The notes under the pieces: generated by a model
The model's input: only the letters and a program-made list of their open reading frames with translations
Databases searched by the model: none
What the model was told of the DNA's origin: nothing
Made by a program: the position numbers and the translations under genes
Assembly: GCA_031546845.1 (NCBI GenBank)
Contig: JAVBJT010000021.1
Location: 1 to 64,000 of the forward strand
DNA from: Azoarcus sp031546845
GTDB taxonomy: Bacteria; Pseudomonadota; Gammaproteobacteria; Burkholderiales; Rhodocyclaceae
Direction: 5' to 3'
DNA: 64,000 bases
Shown here: piece by piece, positions 43,710 to 52,267 of the stretch
Layout of the letters: every line of letters starts with the position of its first letter
Position numbering within the stretch: position 1 is the stretch's first letter

Positions 43710-44939
43710 ATGCTCGTGTTCCACTCCAATCACGATTTTGGCCATTCCAACGTTTCTCAGCTTCGTCGGCAGTTGGATTGGCGTTTAGGGGCTGCCGCTG
43801 CGTTCGCCCTGAGCGTATTGACGTGCATGCTCGTCGCGGTGTTCGCGCTGAAACTGGCTGGACTTTGGTTGGCTTGGCGAGCGTTGACGGCAGATACTTT
43901 CCACCTGGCGGCAGGGTGGGGGATCGTTGCCCTGACGGCGGGCGCCTTGAGCGTGTTGTTTTTCCGTTTGCTTTGGATCCCCGCGCCGCCGCCAGAAGGA
44001 ATTTTGCTGCCGCGCCGCGCCGCCGATGCCTTTCACCGCTTGATCGATAAAATGGAACGCCGCTTTGGCGCGGTGGCCATTGCCGGCGTGTGGATCAGCG
44101 ACACGATGAATGCGGCGGTGGTGCAGCGCGCACGTTGGGGATGTGTCGGGCCGATGGAGACGCATCTGGTCATCGGCTTGCCGCTGACTCACAGCTTGTC
44201 GCGCCAGCAGTTGGCTGCGGTGCTCGCGCACGAATTCGCCCACGTCGCGTTGCAACGGCGCGGCATGGGAGCGTGGCTGGCGCATTTCCGTGCGTGGTGG
44301 CTGCGTGTATTGGAGCGGACCTGCACGCTTTTGCCGTTCATGGCACCTGCGTTGGATGCGCTTTTCGCCCGTTTTTACCGTGGTATGGTGACTTTGGCGC
44401 GCCTGGAAGAGTTCGAGGCCGATGCCATGGCCGCGCGCCTTGTCGGGGCCGATCTGCTGGGCCAGACCTTGATTGAAGTGACGCTGAAGGAGCGTTTTCT
44501 GAGCGAGGACTATTGGCCTAAGGTGCTGGCGCAAAGCAACTCGCGCCCACGGCCTTCGATTCGCCCTTACCGGGAAATGGGACTGGGCGTGGCAGCCGGT
44601 TTTTTACGCGCTTCGGCGGTGCGTTTGGCGGCAACGTCGCTGGTCGAATCCCGCGATGGCGGGGCATCCTTCCATCCGACGCTGACCGAGCGCCTGCGTG
44701 CGCTACAGGTTCCGTTGCAAGCCGCGAAGCGCGACCAGCCGTCGGCGGCCAGCCATTATCTGGCCCCCTTGCTGCCTAGTCTGGCCTGGGTTTTCGACCG
44801 CGCTTGGTGGCGGGATACGCGCCGTGTCTGGCGCCGGCAGCATCGCAGTAACGTGCCTCGGGGATATGGGCGGCAGAAGAGCGTGCCGAGCCAGGAAAGC
44901 GAGCAGGGAGGGCCTTTTGACGTGCCTTCCGATTTTTGA
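43710..44939 (+). CDS. M48-family membrane metallopeptidase
   Basis: A 409-residue zinc peptidase of the M48 (HtpX/Ste24/YfgC-like) group. Two N-terminal membrane segments (about 28-55 and 68-92) precede the catalytic motif HEFAH at 174-178; the third zinc ligand is probably Glu in RLEEFEADAMAA near 232-239. It is longer than HtpX and lacks the TPR tail of BepA. The ATG at 43710 is preceded by GGGGAAG at 43697-43703. Substrates are probably membrane or envelope proteins, not known. Confidence 0.86.
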   Translation: MLVFHSNHDFGHSNVSQLRRQLDWRLGAAAAFALSVLTCMLVAVFALKLAGLWLAWRALTADTFHLAAGWGIVALTAGALSVLFFRLLWIPAPPPEGILLPRRAADAFHRLIDKMERRFGAVAIAGVWISDTMNAAVVQRARWGCVGPMETHLVIGLPLTHSLSRQQLAAVLAHEFAHVALQRRGMGAWLAHFRAWWLRVLERTCTLLPFMAPALDALFARFYRGMVTLARLEEFEADAMAARLVGADLLGQTLIEVTLKERFLSEDYWPKVLAQSNSRPRPSIRPYREMGLGVAAGFLRASAVRLAATSLVESRDGGASFHPTLTERLRALQVPLQAAKRDQPSAASHYLAPLLPSLAWVFDRAWWRDTRRVWRRQHRSNVPRGYGRQKSVPSQESEQGGPFDVPSDF

Positions 44940-45051
44940 TCGTCTAAATCGTCTATTTGGCTTTCGCTTGTCAGGGCGCTGGTAACTCTTTCAGCACACC
45001 GCGCTTTGGCCGGAGGCTGCGTCAGGCTGTATTCCTACGGAAGTCGCGTGC

Positions 45052-45948
45052 TCAAGGATGGCGTTTGCGTCGCGAGTTATCCAATTGTTCGCACAGTAGC
45101 GTGGCGCCTTCGAGAATGCGTGGCGTCGGACGCTGGATCAGATCGGGCGGAATAAAAAAGAGATTATCGCTGGCGGTGGCGGCAAGCTTCGGCCACTGCC
45201 GCCATTGGTCCAGCCATTCCGGTCGGGCCTCGTCCATGCCGCTGGCGACGATGGCTTCGGGGTCGGCAGCGAGAATCGCTTCGACACCCAGGGTGGGAAC
45301 AAGCTGGGATTGCCCGGCGAAGACGTTTTCACCGCCGCACAAAGCGATGACCTTGGAAATGAGATGCTCTCCGTTGATGGTCATCAGCGGTTGGTTCCAG
45401 ATTTGGTAGAACGTACGCACCGTTGCTTGTGTGCCGTAACGGGTTTGCAGTACCGTTTTGCGCGCGAAAAATGCCGCCGCCGCGGCTTCGGCATCGGTCG
45501 TGGTGCCGGCGAGGCGGCCGAGGTTTTGCAGGCTGCGGCCGATGTCGTCGAGGCTGCGCGGCTCGTTCAGGTAAATCGGAATGCCGAGTGCGACAAGGCG
45601 GTCGAGATGGCGGTCGCGGTTGCCGCTCTTCCAAGCCACGATCAGATCGGGCTTGAGCGCGGCGATAGCTTCCAAATCTATGTTGTTGCTCGCGCCAACC
45701 TGGGGCAAACGTGTCGCGGCGGCGGGGTAGTTGCTATAGGCGACCACGCCGACGATCCGATCTCCCGCGCCGGCGGCGAACAGCAATTCGGTGATGTGCG
45801 GGGCGAGGCTGATAATGCGCCGCGCGGGCTGCGTTACGTGGACATCGCGGCCGCTATCGTCGGTAACGCGGATATCGGCCCGTAGCGGCGTGGCGATCAG
45901 TAACGCGAGGGCCGCGAGGAAAGCGGGTGGTAGAGAACGGAAACGCAT
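45052..45948 (-). CDS. btuF: Periplasmic cobalamin-binding protein BtuF-like
   Basis: A 298-residue type III substrate-binding protein with a signal peptide (MRFRSLPPAFLAALALL, cleavage before DIRV). The mature protein starts with DDSGRDVHVTQPARRIISLAPHITELLFAAG, the BtuF/FhuD-like pattern, and has two alpha/beta lobes joined by a long helix. It should deliver cobalamin or a corrinoid (alternatively a siderophore) to an ABC importer, whose permease and ATPase are not in the window. Divergent cobQ supports cobalamin. A start at 45963 (MHLPLMRF) is also possible; no strong ribosome site decides. Confidence 0.82.
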   Translation of the reverse strand: MRFRSLPPAFLAALALLIATPLRADIRVTDDSGRDVHVTQPARRIISLAPHITELLFAAGAGDRIVGVVAYSNYPAAATRLPQVGASNNIDLEAIAALKPDLIVAWKSGNRDRHLDRLVALGIPIYLNEPRSLDDIGRSLQNLGRLAGTTTDAEAAAAAFFARKTVLQTRYGTQATVRTFYQIWNQPLMTINGEHLISKVIALCGGENVFAGQSQLVPTLGVEAILAADPEAIVASGMDEARPEWLDQWRQWPKLAATASDNLFFIPPDLIQRPTPRILEGATLLCEQLDNSRRKRHP

Positions 45949-46052
45949 GAGCGGAAGGTGCATGGAGACACGGTAGAGCGTAGGCGCGCCTGCGGTGCAC
46001 ACGGTATGCGTTCGTGCAAGGCCATGCCCAACGAAAGGACGGATCTTAAGCG

Positions 46053-47543
46053 ATGTCGATGGTTTTCGCCCTGATGGTACAAGGCACCACTTCCGATGCC
46101 GGCAAGACCATGCTGGTCGCTGGCTTGGCGAGGGTATTGCGGCGGCGCGGCGCGTATGTGGCGCCGTTCAAGCCGCAGAACATGGCGTTGAATTCGGCCG
46201 TGACGGTGGACGGCGGCGAGATCGGCCGCGCTCAGGCCTTGCAGGCGCAAGCGGCGGGTGTTGCGCCGCATACCGATTTCAATCCGGTGCTGCTCAAGCC
46301 GGCATCCGATACCGGCGCGCAGGTGGTGATTCACGGAAAGGTCGCGGCTACCTTGTCCGCATGCGATTACCACGCGTACAAAACAACGGCGATGACGGCG
46401 GTGATGCAGTCCTGGCGCCGCCTTGCCGCCGCTTACGAGTATGTGCTGATCGAGGGTGCCGGCAGTCCGGCGGAAATCAACCTGCGCGAGCGCGATATCG
46501 CCAATATGGGTTTTGCCGAAGCGGCTGACGTGCCGGTGATCCTCGTCGCCGATATCGACCGTGGCGGCGTTTTCGCTCACTTTGTCGGCACGCTCGAATT
46601 GTTGTCGCCGTCCGAGCGGGCGAGGGTGAAGGGTTTTGTTATCAACCGCTTTCGTGGCGATATCGGCTTGTTGCAATCGGGTCTGGATTGGTTGGAAAAG
46701 CGCACGGGTTTGCCGGTATTTGGCGTATTGCCGTACCTGCACGGACTTTTTCTCGATGCGGAGGATGCATTGGCCGAGGGCGGCACGCCGTCTTCGGCGG
46801 AAAGTGCCGCGTTGCGGGTCGTTGTGCCAGTTTGGCCGCGTATTTCCAATCACACCGATTTCGACGCTCTGCGCTTGCATCCGCAGGTGGATTTCCGCTG
46901 GGTCGGGCCGGGGCAGGCGATTCCGCCTGCCGATCTGATCGTTCTGCCCGGCTCCAAGAACGTGCAGGCCGATCTTGCCTGGTTGCGCGAACAAGGCTGG
47001 GAGGCGGCGATCCGGCGTCACGTGCGCTACGGCGGCAAATTGATCGGTATTTGCGGCGGCTTTCAGATGCTCGGCGCGAGCCTGGCGGACCCGGAAGGCT
47101 TAGAAGGCGCGCCGGCAAAGGTGGCGGGCCTGGGTTTGCTGGACATGAACACGGTGCTGAAAGCGGAAAAGCGTCTGGAAAACGCGCGCGGCTGCTTGAA
47201 TTTGGCTGGCGCGGCGGCGGTGACGGGCTATGAAATTCACCTGGGCGTTTCGTGCGGCCCGGCATTGTCGCGGCCGGCGTTGACGCTGATCGATGGGGAT
47301 GGGAACAAGCGCGACGAGGGTGCGTTATCGGACGACGGGCAGATTCTGGGCACGTACCTGCATGGCTTGTTCGATGCGCCCGATGCGCTGGCCGCGTTGC
47401 TCGCCTGGGCCGGTGCGGGGGAAACCGAAAAAGTAGACTTGGCCGCGCGGCGCGAGGCGGATATCGACCGCCTGGCCGATGCGGTCGAAAATCACCTCGA
47501 TGTCGATGCGTTGCTGAGCGCTGGCATGCTCAGCGCCCCTTGA
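46053..47543 (+). CDS. cobQ: Cobyric acid synthase
   Basis: A 496-residue glutamine-dependent amidotransferase that amidates four side chains of adenosylcobyrinic diamide. The N-terminal P-loop-like MVQGTTSDAGKT (8-19) and NMALNSAVTVDGGEIGRAQALQA (43-65) are typical; the C-terminal class I glutaminase domain has the catalytic Cys334 in GICGGFQML and His in GTYLHGLFD. Full length for CobQ. It is divergent from btuF and convergent with the enoyl-CoA hydratase gene, with which its 3' end overlaps by 14 bases. No cobalamin riboswitch is visible in the short upstream gap. Confidence 0.96.
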   Translation: MSMVFALMVQGTTSDAGKTMLVAGLARVLRRRGAYVAPFKPQNMALNSAVTVDGGEIGRAQALQAQAAGVAPHTDFNPVLLKPASDTGAQVVIHGKVAATLSACDYHAYKTTAMTAVMQSWRRLAAAYEYVLIEGAGSPAEINLRERDIANMGFAEAADVPVILVADIDRGGVFAHFVGTLELLSPSERARVKGFVINRFRGDIGLLQSGLDWLEKRTGLPVFGVLPYLHGLFLDAEDALAEGGTPSSAESAALRVVVPVWPRISNHTDFDALRLHPQVDFRWVGPGQAIPPADLIVLPGSKNVQADLAWLREQGWEAAIRRHVRYGGKLIGICGGFQMLGASLADPEGLEGAPAKVAGLGLLDMNTVLKAEKRLENARGCLNLAGAAAVTGYEIHLGVSCGPALSRPALTLIDGDGNKRDEGALSDDGQILGTYLHGLFDAPDALAALLAWAGAGETEKVDLAARREADIDRLADAVENHLDVDALLSAGMLSAP

Positions 47544-48312
47544 ATTGCGGTGGCCGCTTGGCGAAAAAGGCGGCCAGTCCCTCCTGGTAGTCTTCCGTGT
47601 GGAGGAAGGCGAAGGAGGCGCGCTTTTCCGCCTCGGAGAGCGGCGCCGGATTGGTTAGCCGGCGCACCCATTGTTTGTGCCAGCGGGCTACCAGCGGTGC
47701 GCCGGCGGCGATGCGGTCGGCGCAGGCGCGGGCTTCGTCGAACACCGCCTCATCGGGTACGACGCGGCTCAGCAACCCTTTCTGCAAGGCTTCGGCGGCA
47801 TTCAGAATGCGGCCTTCGAGCAGGATTTCCAGTACCACCGCTGGCCCGACCAGGGCGATTAGCCCCGCCATTTCACCGGGATACATGGAAAAGCCGAGTT
47901 TGTTGATCGGTGCGCCGAAACGGGCCGATTCTCCGGCGATACGCAGATCGCAGCAGCCGGCGATTTCCAATCCGCCGCCGATACAGGCGCCGCGAATGGC
48001 CGCTACCGTCGGTAGCGGGCAGTTACGGATGCTGTCGAGCGCGGCGGCCACGGCGTCTTCGTGATAACTCAGCGCATCGTCCTCGGTCGCGCGCACGCTA
48101 AGAAACTCCTCGATATCCCCGCCGGCGGCAAAGGCTTTGTCGCCGGCGCCGCGCAGGATGACGCAGCGGATGCCCTCGTCGGCACTGACTTTGTGCATGG
48201 TATCGCGCAGGCCGCGCCACATGGCGGCATCGATGGCGTTGAGCTTGTCCGGTTTGGCGAGCGTGATGGTGGCGATGCGGTCGTCAATGCTGAGTTGGAT
48301 CGTTGGGGGCAT
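47530..48312 (-). CDS. Enoyl-CoA hydratase/isomerase family protein
   Basis: A 260-residue crotonase-fold enzyme. Oxyanion-hole regions are AFAAGGDIEEF near 60-70 and ACIGGGLEIAGCCDLRIA near 108-125. The usual second Glu region reads FSMYPGEMAGLIALVG, which is not the standard GLIPGAGGTQ form, so the exact reaction (hydratase, isomerase, or CoA-linked lyase) is uncertain. It runs opposite to cobQ; its link to the fatty acid or amino acid pathway is not shown by neighbours. Confidence 0.86.
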   Translation of the reverse strand: MPPTIQLSIDDRIATITLAKPDKLNAIDAAMWRGLRDTMHKVSADEGIRCVILRGAGDKAFAAGGDIEEFLSVRATEDDALSYHEDAVAAALDSIRNCPLPTVAAIRGACIGGGLEIAGCCDLRIAGESARFGAPINKLGFSMYPGEMAGLIALVGPAVVLEILLEGRILNAAEALQKGLLSRVVPDEAVFDEARACADRIAAGAPLVARWHKQWVRRLTNPAPLSEAEKRASFAFLHTEDYQEGLAAFFAKRPPQFKGR

Positions 48313-48822
48313 GGCGTACGGTTGCCGTTTTCAATCTTTCCCTTCGCTGCTTGCGGCATAAGCTTGCGAACTGAACGAGGGACAAGGGATTGAAAGCGCG
48401 TGGTCTGGAGAGGATTGCAGGATGTTATCAGTTGCAGCTCTGGCGATAGGGGTTGGCGAAGCTGCAAGAGATTTCAAGTGGATCGATGGCTTGTTTTTGT
48501 CCTTTTGGGCGAAATTTTACCATTAATTTTATTAATGATGTCATTTGTTTTATCTTTCTTATTTCTGGTGCTTGGCAAGATACATTTCTTCTATAATTTA
48601 TCAATTAATTTGTATAGAGTCTTCTTTTCGCAAATCATTGATTGCATACATATCGATTTGAGTCCGCCAGAAGGCGATGCAGGCTTTGTCTTGCCGTCGT
48701 GCTTTTGCTCGCTCTTATCTTGTTTTTCATCCGTATTCCGGGTACACGTTGTGTATGCGCATCGCCGCGATTATTGAGAAGCAGTAAGGTTTTATTCTAA
48801 GTAGTAAATCCAGGGAGTAAAA
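48313..48822. other. AT-rich leader region upstream of the acetate permease
   Basis: A 510-base gap with markedly AT-rich sequence from about 48500 to 48660, unlike its GC-rich surroundings. A 125-codon open frame (48400-48777) looks gene-unlike (hydrophobic, Cys- and Phe-rich, no ribosome site) and is not called. There is an inverted repeat GTTGCAGCT / AGCTGCAAG-like around 48430-48465 and a perfect dyad at 48521-48537. It probably holds the satP promoter and regulatory sites. Confidence 0.55.
48521..48537. repeat. Perfect AT-rich dyad, operator-like
   Basis: CATTAAT and ATTAATG form a perfect 7-base inverted repeat separated by TTT. It lies about 285 bases upstream of satP in the AT-rich stretch. 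The shape is that of a dimeric regulator's operator or a weak hairpin; no regulator gene lies next to it. Confidence 0.4.
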
Positions 48823-49479
48823 ATGAGCAATCAACAACAAGCGCAATTGACTATTGTTGAAACCAAGCCCGTGCTGGCGGATCCCACCGCGCTCGGTGTG
48901 TTTGGTCTGTCAATGGTCACTTTTGTGGCATCGTCACAGAAAATGGGCTGGACGGGAGCCGGAACGGCTTATCTGATCCCGTGGGCCATATTCCTGGGAT
49001 CGTTGGCTCAAATTGTTGCCTCAATGATCGATTTCAAAAAGAACAACTACTTCGGCGCCGTTGTTCTGGGGGCGTATGGTCTGTTCTGGATTGCGGTGGC
49101 GATGCATTGGGCCATGTCCCTCGGCTGGTTCGGTGACGTAGGCGCTACCGCCGATCCGCGTCAAATCGCTTTTGCGTTCTTCGGGTATCTGATTTTCTCG
49201 CTGTTCGTCATGGTTGCCGCATTCGAAGCAAACAAGGTGTTCGCGGCTATCCTCGTGCTCATCAATGTCCTGTTGCTTTCCTTGGCATTGGCGACGCTGA
49301 AGATAAGCTTCCTCGGCATCGAGCCGGCAGGCTTCACTGTCCTTGCCGCATGGTCCGAGTTCTTGATTTCCATGCTTGGTTTTTATGCGGCGGGCTCGAT
49401 CTTCCTCAACAACTTCTTCGGCCGTGTCGTTCTGCCTCTGGGCGCGCCGATGGGCTGGATCAAGAAAGGGCCGAAGTAA
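48823..49479 (+). CDS. satP: Acetate/succinate permease, SatP/GPR1/YaaH family
   Basis: A 218-residue protein with six membrane segments. The family signature near the N-terminus (usually NPAPLGL) reads DPTALGVFGLSM. SatP proteins carry acetate and succinate together with a proton. GGGAG lies 6 bases before the ATG. It has a long AT-rich leader and its own strong terminator, so it is a single-gene transcript. The substrate range is family inference; acetate is the most likely. Confidence 0.9.
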   Translation: MSNQQQAQLTIVETKPVLADPTALGVFGLSMVTFVASSQKMGWTGAGTAYLIPWAIFLGSLAQIVASMIDFKKNNYFGAVVLGAYGLFWIAVAMHWAMSLGWFGDVGATADPRQIAFAFFGYLIFSLFVMVAAFEANKVFAAILVLINVLLLSLALATLKISFLGIEPAGFTVLAAWSEFLISMLGFYAAGSIFLNNFFGRVVLPLGAPMGWIKKGPK

Positions 49480-49807
49480 ACGCCTTGTTGGCTCTTCTCC
49501 CGTTCCCCGGTTCGCGCTACTAAGCGGTAGGAATACCGCTTGGAGAAGCGGGGAGGGGATTGAGTTTTGCCGGATGTTCCCCGAAGGCTCTTGGGTTTTG
49601 CCCAAGAGCCTTTTGTTTTCCCAAGCCCTTTTGAAGAGGCTGTCAGCGCAATGCGCTGAAGGTATTGAACCTACGGACTTTGTCGTGCTCCGACGGTTCA
49701 GGAGGCTGGGGCGATGAGGGTGGCTGAGTCGCGCCTCTTTTGCTCTCGCTGTAGCTGCGCGGTAAGGGTGCAGCGGAGCGGCACACCACGCTAGCGGGAG
49801 AACGTAC
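49480..49807. other. Intergenic region between satP and fumC
   Basis: A 328-base gap. It holds the satP terminator (listed separately) and, downstream of it, about 190 bases that must carry the fumC promoter. No gene or operator is recognisable in the rest. Confidence 0.6.
49584..49620 (+). terminator. Rho-independent terminator after satP
   Basis: AAGGCTCTTGGG and CCCAAGAGCCTT form a perfect 12-base stem with a TTTTG loop, followed by TTGTTTTC, 104 bases after the satP stop. This is the strongest intrinsic terminator in the window. Confidence 0.9.
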
Positions 49808-51226
49808 ATGCGTGCCAAGCAACGTATCGAAACCGATTCCATGGGGGCGGTGGAGGTTGCCGCCGATCGTTATTGGGGTGCGCAGACGCAACGTTCGTTG
49901 CACCACTTTCCCATTGGCACCGATCGTTTTCGCTGGCAGCGGCCGATGATTCGCGCCTTCGGTTTGCTGAAGAAAGCCGCTGCGTGCGCCAATGCCGAAC
50001 TGGGCGAGTTGCCGGCGGATATCGCTGCGTTGATCGAGCGCGCGGCCGAGGAGGTCATCGTTGGCACGCTCGACGGGCATTTTCCGCTCGTCGTGTTCCA
50101 GACCGGTTCCGGCACGCAGTCCAATATGAATGCCAACGAGGTCATCGCCAATCGTGCCATTGAGTTGTCGGGTGGCAAGCTGGGCAGTAAATCGCCGGTA
50201 CATCCGAACGATCACGTCAATCGCGGGCAATCGTCGAACGATACGTTTCCGACCGCGATGCATGTGGCGATCGTCGAGCAGTTGCACGAGCGGCTGTTTC
50301 CCGCCGTCGGCGGCTTGCGCAACACCCTTGCCGGGCGCGCGGAAGCGTTCCGCGACGTAGTCAAAACAGGCCGCACGCATTTGCAGGACGCAACGCCAAT
50401 CACGCTAGGGCAGGAGATCGGCGCGTGGGTAACGCAGCTTGATTTTGCCCTTGCCGGCGTGCGCGATGCGTTGCCGGGCCTGTACGAACTGGCCATAGGT
50501 GGCACGGCGGTGGGAACCGGGCTTAACGCGCATCCGCGTTTCGGGGAACGGACCGCGGATATTCTCGCGGCGCTTACCGGCCATCCCTGGCGCAGCGCGG
50601 TGGATAAGTTCTTTGCCCTGTCGGCCCACGACGCGCTGGTGCGTGTATCGGCGGCATTGCGCACCCTGGCCGGGGCGCTGATGAAGATGGCCAACGATGT
50701 GCGCTGGCTCGCCAGCGGCCCGCGCTGCGGTATCGGCGAATTGCGCATCCCGGAAAACGAGCCGGGTTCGTCGATCATGCCGGGCAAGGTGAATCCGACG
50801 CAATGCGAGGCGCTGACGATGGTTTGCGCGCAGGTGTTCGGCAACGATACGACGGTGGCCTTCGCGGGCAGCCAGGGCAACTTCCAACTCAACGTTTATA
50901 AGCCAGTGATGGCGCATAACGTGCTGGAAAGCATCGCCTTGCTGGCCGATGCTTGCGCCGCGTTCGACATACATTGTGCGCGCGGCATTGAACCGGAGCA
51001 TGCGCGCATTCGCGCGAATCTGGAGGCGAATCTGATGCTGGTAACGGCGCTCAATCGCCATATCGGCTATGACCGCGCCGCCGAGATTGCCAAAAAAGCG
51101 CAGCACGAGGGACTGAGTCTGCGCGCGGCGGCATTGGCAAGCGGTTATGTGAGCGCCGAACAGTATGAACGTTGGGTGGTGCCGGCGGAGATGACCGGCA
51201 TGCCGTACTCTGGTTTCGTGCCATGA
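49808..51226 (+). CDS. fumC: Fumarate hydratase class II
   Basis: A 472-residue iron-independent fumarase that interconverts fumarate and L-malate. The superfamily signature GSSIMPGKVNPTQCE is around residue 320; the substrate-site SGTQSNMNANEV near 100 and TGRTHLQDATP near 185 are intact. GGGAGAA lies 6 bases before the ATG. It stands alone and convergent with the membrane-protein gene. In the same genome it may supply fumarate as an acceptor for rhodoquinol-linked respiration (inference). Confidence 0.96.
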   Translation: MRAKQRIETDSMGAVEVAADRYWGAQTQRSLHHFPIGTDRFRWQRPMIRAFGLLKKAAACANAELGELPADIAALIERAAEEVIVGTLDGHFPLVVFQTGSGTQSNMNANEVIANRAIELSGGKLGSKSPVHPNDHVNRGQSSNDTFPTAMHVAIVEQLHERLFPAVGGLRNTLAGRAEAFRDVVKTGRTHLQDATPITLGQEIGAWVTQLDFALAGVRDALPGLYELAIGGTAVGTGLNAHPRFGERTADILAALTGHPWRSAVDKFFALSAHDALVRVSAALRTLAGALMKMANDVRWLASGPRCGIGELRIPENEPGSSIMPGKVNPTQCEALTMVCAQVFGNDTTVAFAGSQGNFQLNVYKPVMAHNVLESIALLADACAAFDIHCARGIEPEHARIRANLEANLMLVTALNRHIGYDRAAEIAKKAQHEGLSLRAAALASGYVSAEQYERWVVPAEMTGMPYSGFVP

Positions 51227-51244
51227 TGAAAGGCGATTCGAGTG

Positions 51245-52021
51245 TCACCGCTCGCAGTCCACTGCGGGTTTGATCAAATACCATCTAAGCCCGACCGCGC
51301 CCGCCTGAATCGACAGACATAGGGGCTGCCCGATTTCGATGCTCGAAAAAAATTCTTCGGACACTCCGACAACGGGGATGTCTGCGCCACCACCTTGACT
51401 GTTTATGTATAAGTAATGCCCAGTAGTCGTTGGCCTATTCTGGTAATAACCTTCAGTTTCATGTTTGCCAAGTACAGGCAGGATGAGAATGGTGGGGTGG
51501 GAGTAATCGAATAAGGCATTTATAAGCACGGTGACACTGGGGGGGTATGCCACCATTGCCAGGGTAATGCAGGCAAAGTGGCCTAGATGTTTCCGATAAT
51601 TGGGTGCGACCCGGGTAATGGCGAATGCCAGCACAACGGTTCCCAAAATGGTAGGCACGATGAGCTGTGTGAGGTCGATAATCCGAATATCGAGCGCCAA
51701 AGTCAGAATGCAAAGCCCGAACCCCGGTATGTAGAGGCAGCCTCCGAGAAAAAAGCCCGCGCATTCAGCCCAAGACGGTTCGTTTCCTGACGGTGTCGCG
51801 TGGTAAAAGAATGAGACAAAATCCTTGTGACGCCAGCAAATCCAAAGCGTCAGCAGCGGAAGCGCGGCCAAAATGAAAAATGCTAGCAGGTGTGGATATG
51901 GATACAGGATGCCCCATGCTGTGGCGGCAAAAGCGAGAAGAATTCCCGCAGCTGCGAGCCTGCAGATTTGCTTGAGGCTTTGGGTGTGTTGCTCGTGGAA
52001 GGGGGCGAGCCGTTGATCCAT
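51245..52021 (-). CDS. Unknown membrane protein with C-terminal soluble domain
   Basis: A 258-residue protein of unknown function. About five membrane segments (around residues 21-40, 43-60, 86-106, 114-134, 142-160) are followed by a soluble 80-residue part with YLYINSQGGGADIPVVGVS and the Cys-containing CLSIQAGAVGLRWYLI. The Cys near the end (DCER) and the YYQNRP segment have no match I know. The ATG at 52021 has AGGAAGT upstream and is preferred to the earlier in-frame ATG. Lower GC than its neighbours by eye, which may mean recent acquisition. Confidence 0.68.
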   Translation of the reverse strand: MDQRLAPFHEQHTQSLKQICRLAAAGILLAFAATAWGILYPYPHLLAFFILAALPLLTLWICWRHKDFVSFFYHATPSGNEPSWAECAGFFLGGCLYIPGFGLCILTLALDIRIIDLTQLIVPTILGTVVLAFAITRVAPNYRKHLGHFACITLAMVAYPPSVTVLINALFDYSHPTILILPVLGKHETEGYYQNRPTTTGHYLYINSQGGGADIPVVGVSEEFFSSIEIGQPLCLSIQAGAVGLRWYLIKPAVDCER

Positions 52022-52267
52022 TCTTACTTCCTGTATGACCGTAAAGAGCCGCATGGGATCGAAGCATTGTGCATGAAGTATTTTTGAACTTCCGCTTCTT
52101 TGTGCTGCGTTGCCTTGTTCCCGCTAGTTTGTATGCGCAGCGTTCTATGCGCACGGTAAGCATTGCTGGCGGGTGCCGGGGTATGGGCCTTGGGCGGCGG
52201 TGCGGTGCTAGACTAGCGCACTGACATCGCCAGCCGGGGCCGTGTTTGGCGCTGGCAAGGAGCCGTC

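Noticed and set aside
45949..46052. Cobalamin riboswitch between btuF and cobQ
   Set aside because: The gap is only about 100 bases and I found no B12-box-like sequence or fitting stem arrangement.
48400..48777. Plus-strand frame of 125 codons upstream of satP
   Set aside because: No ribosome site, an odd mix of Cys, Phe and Leu from AT-rich DNA, and no family resemblance.
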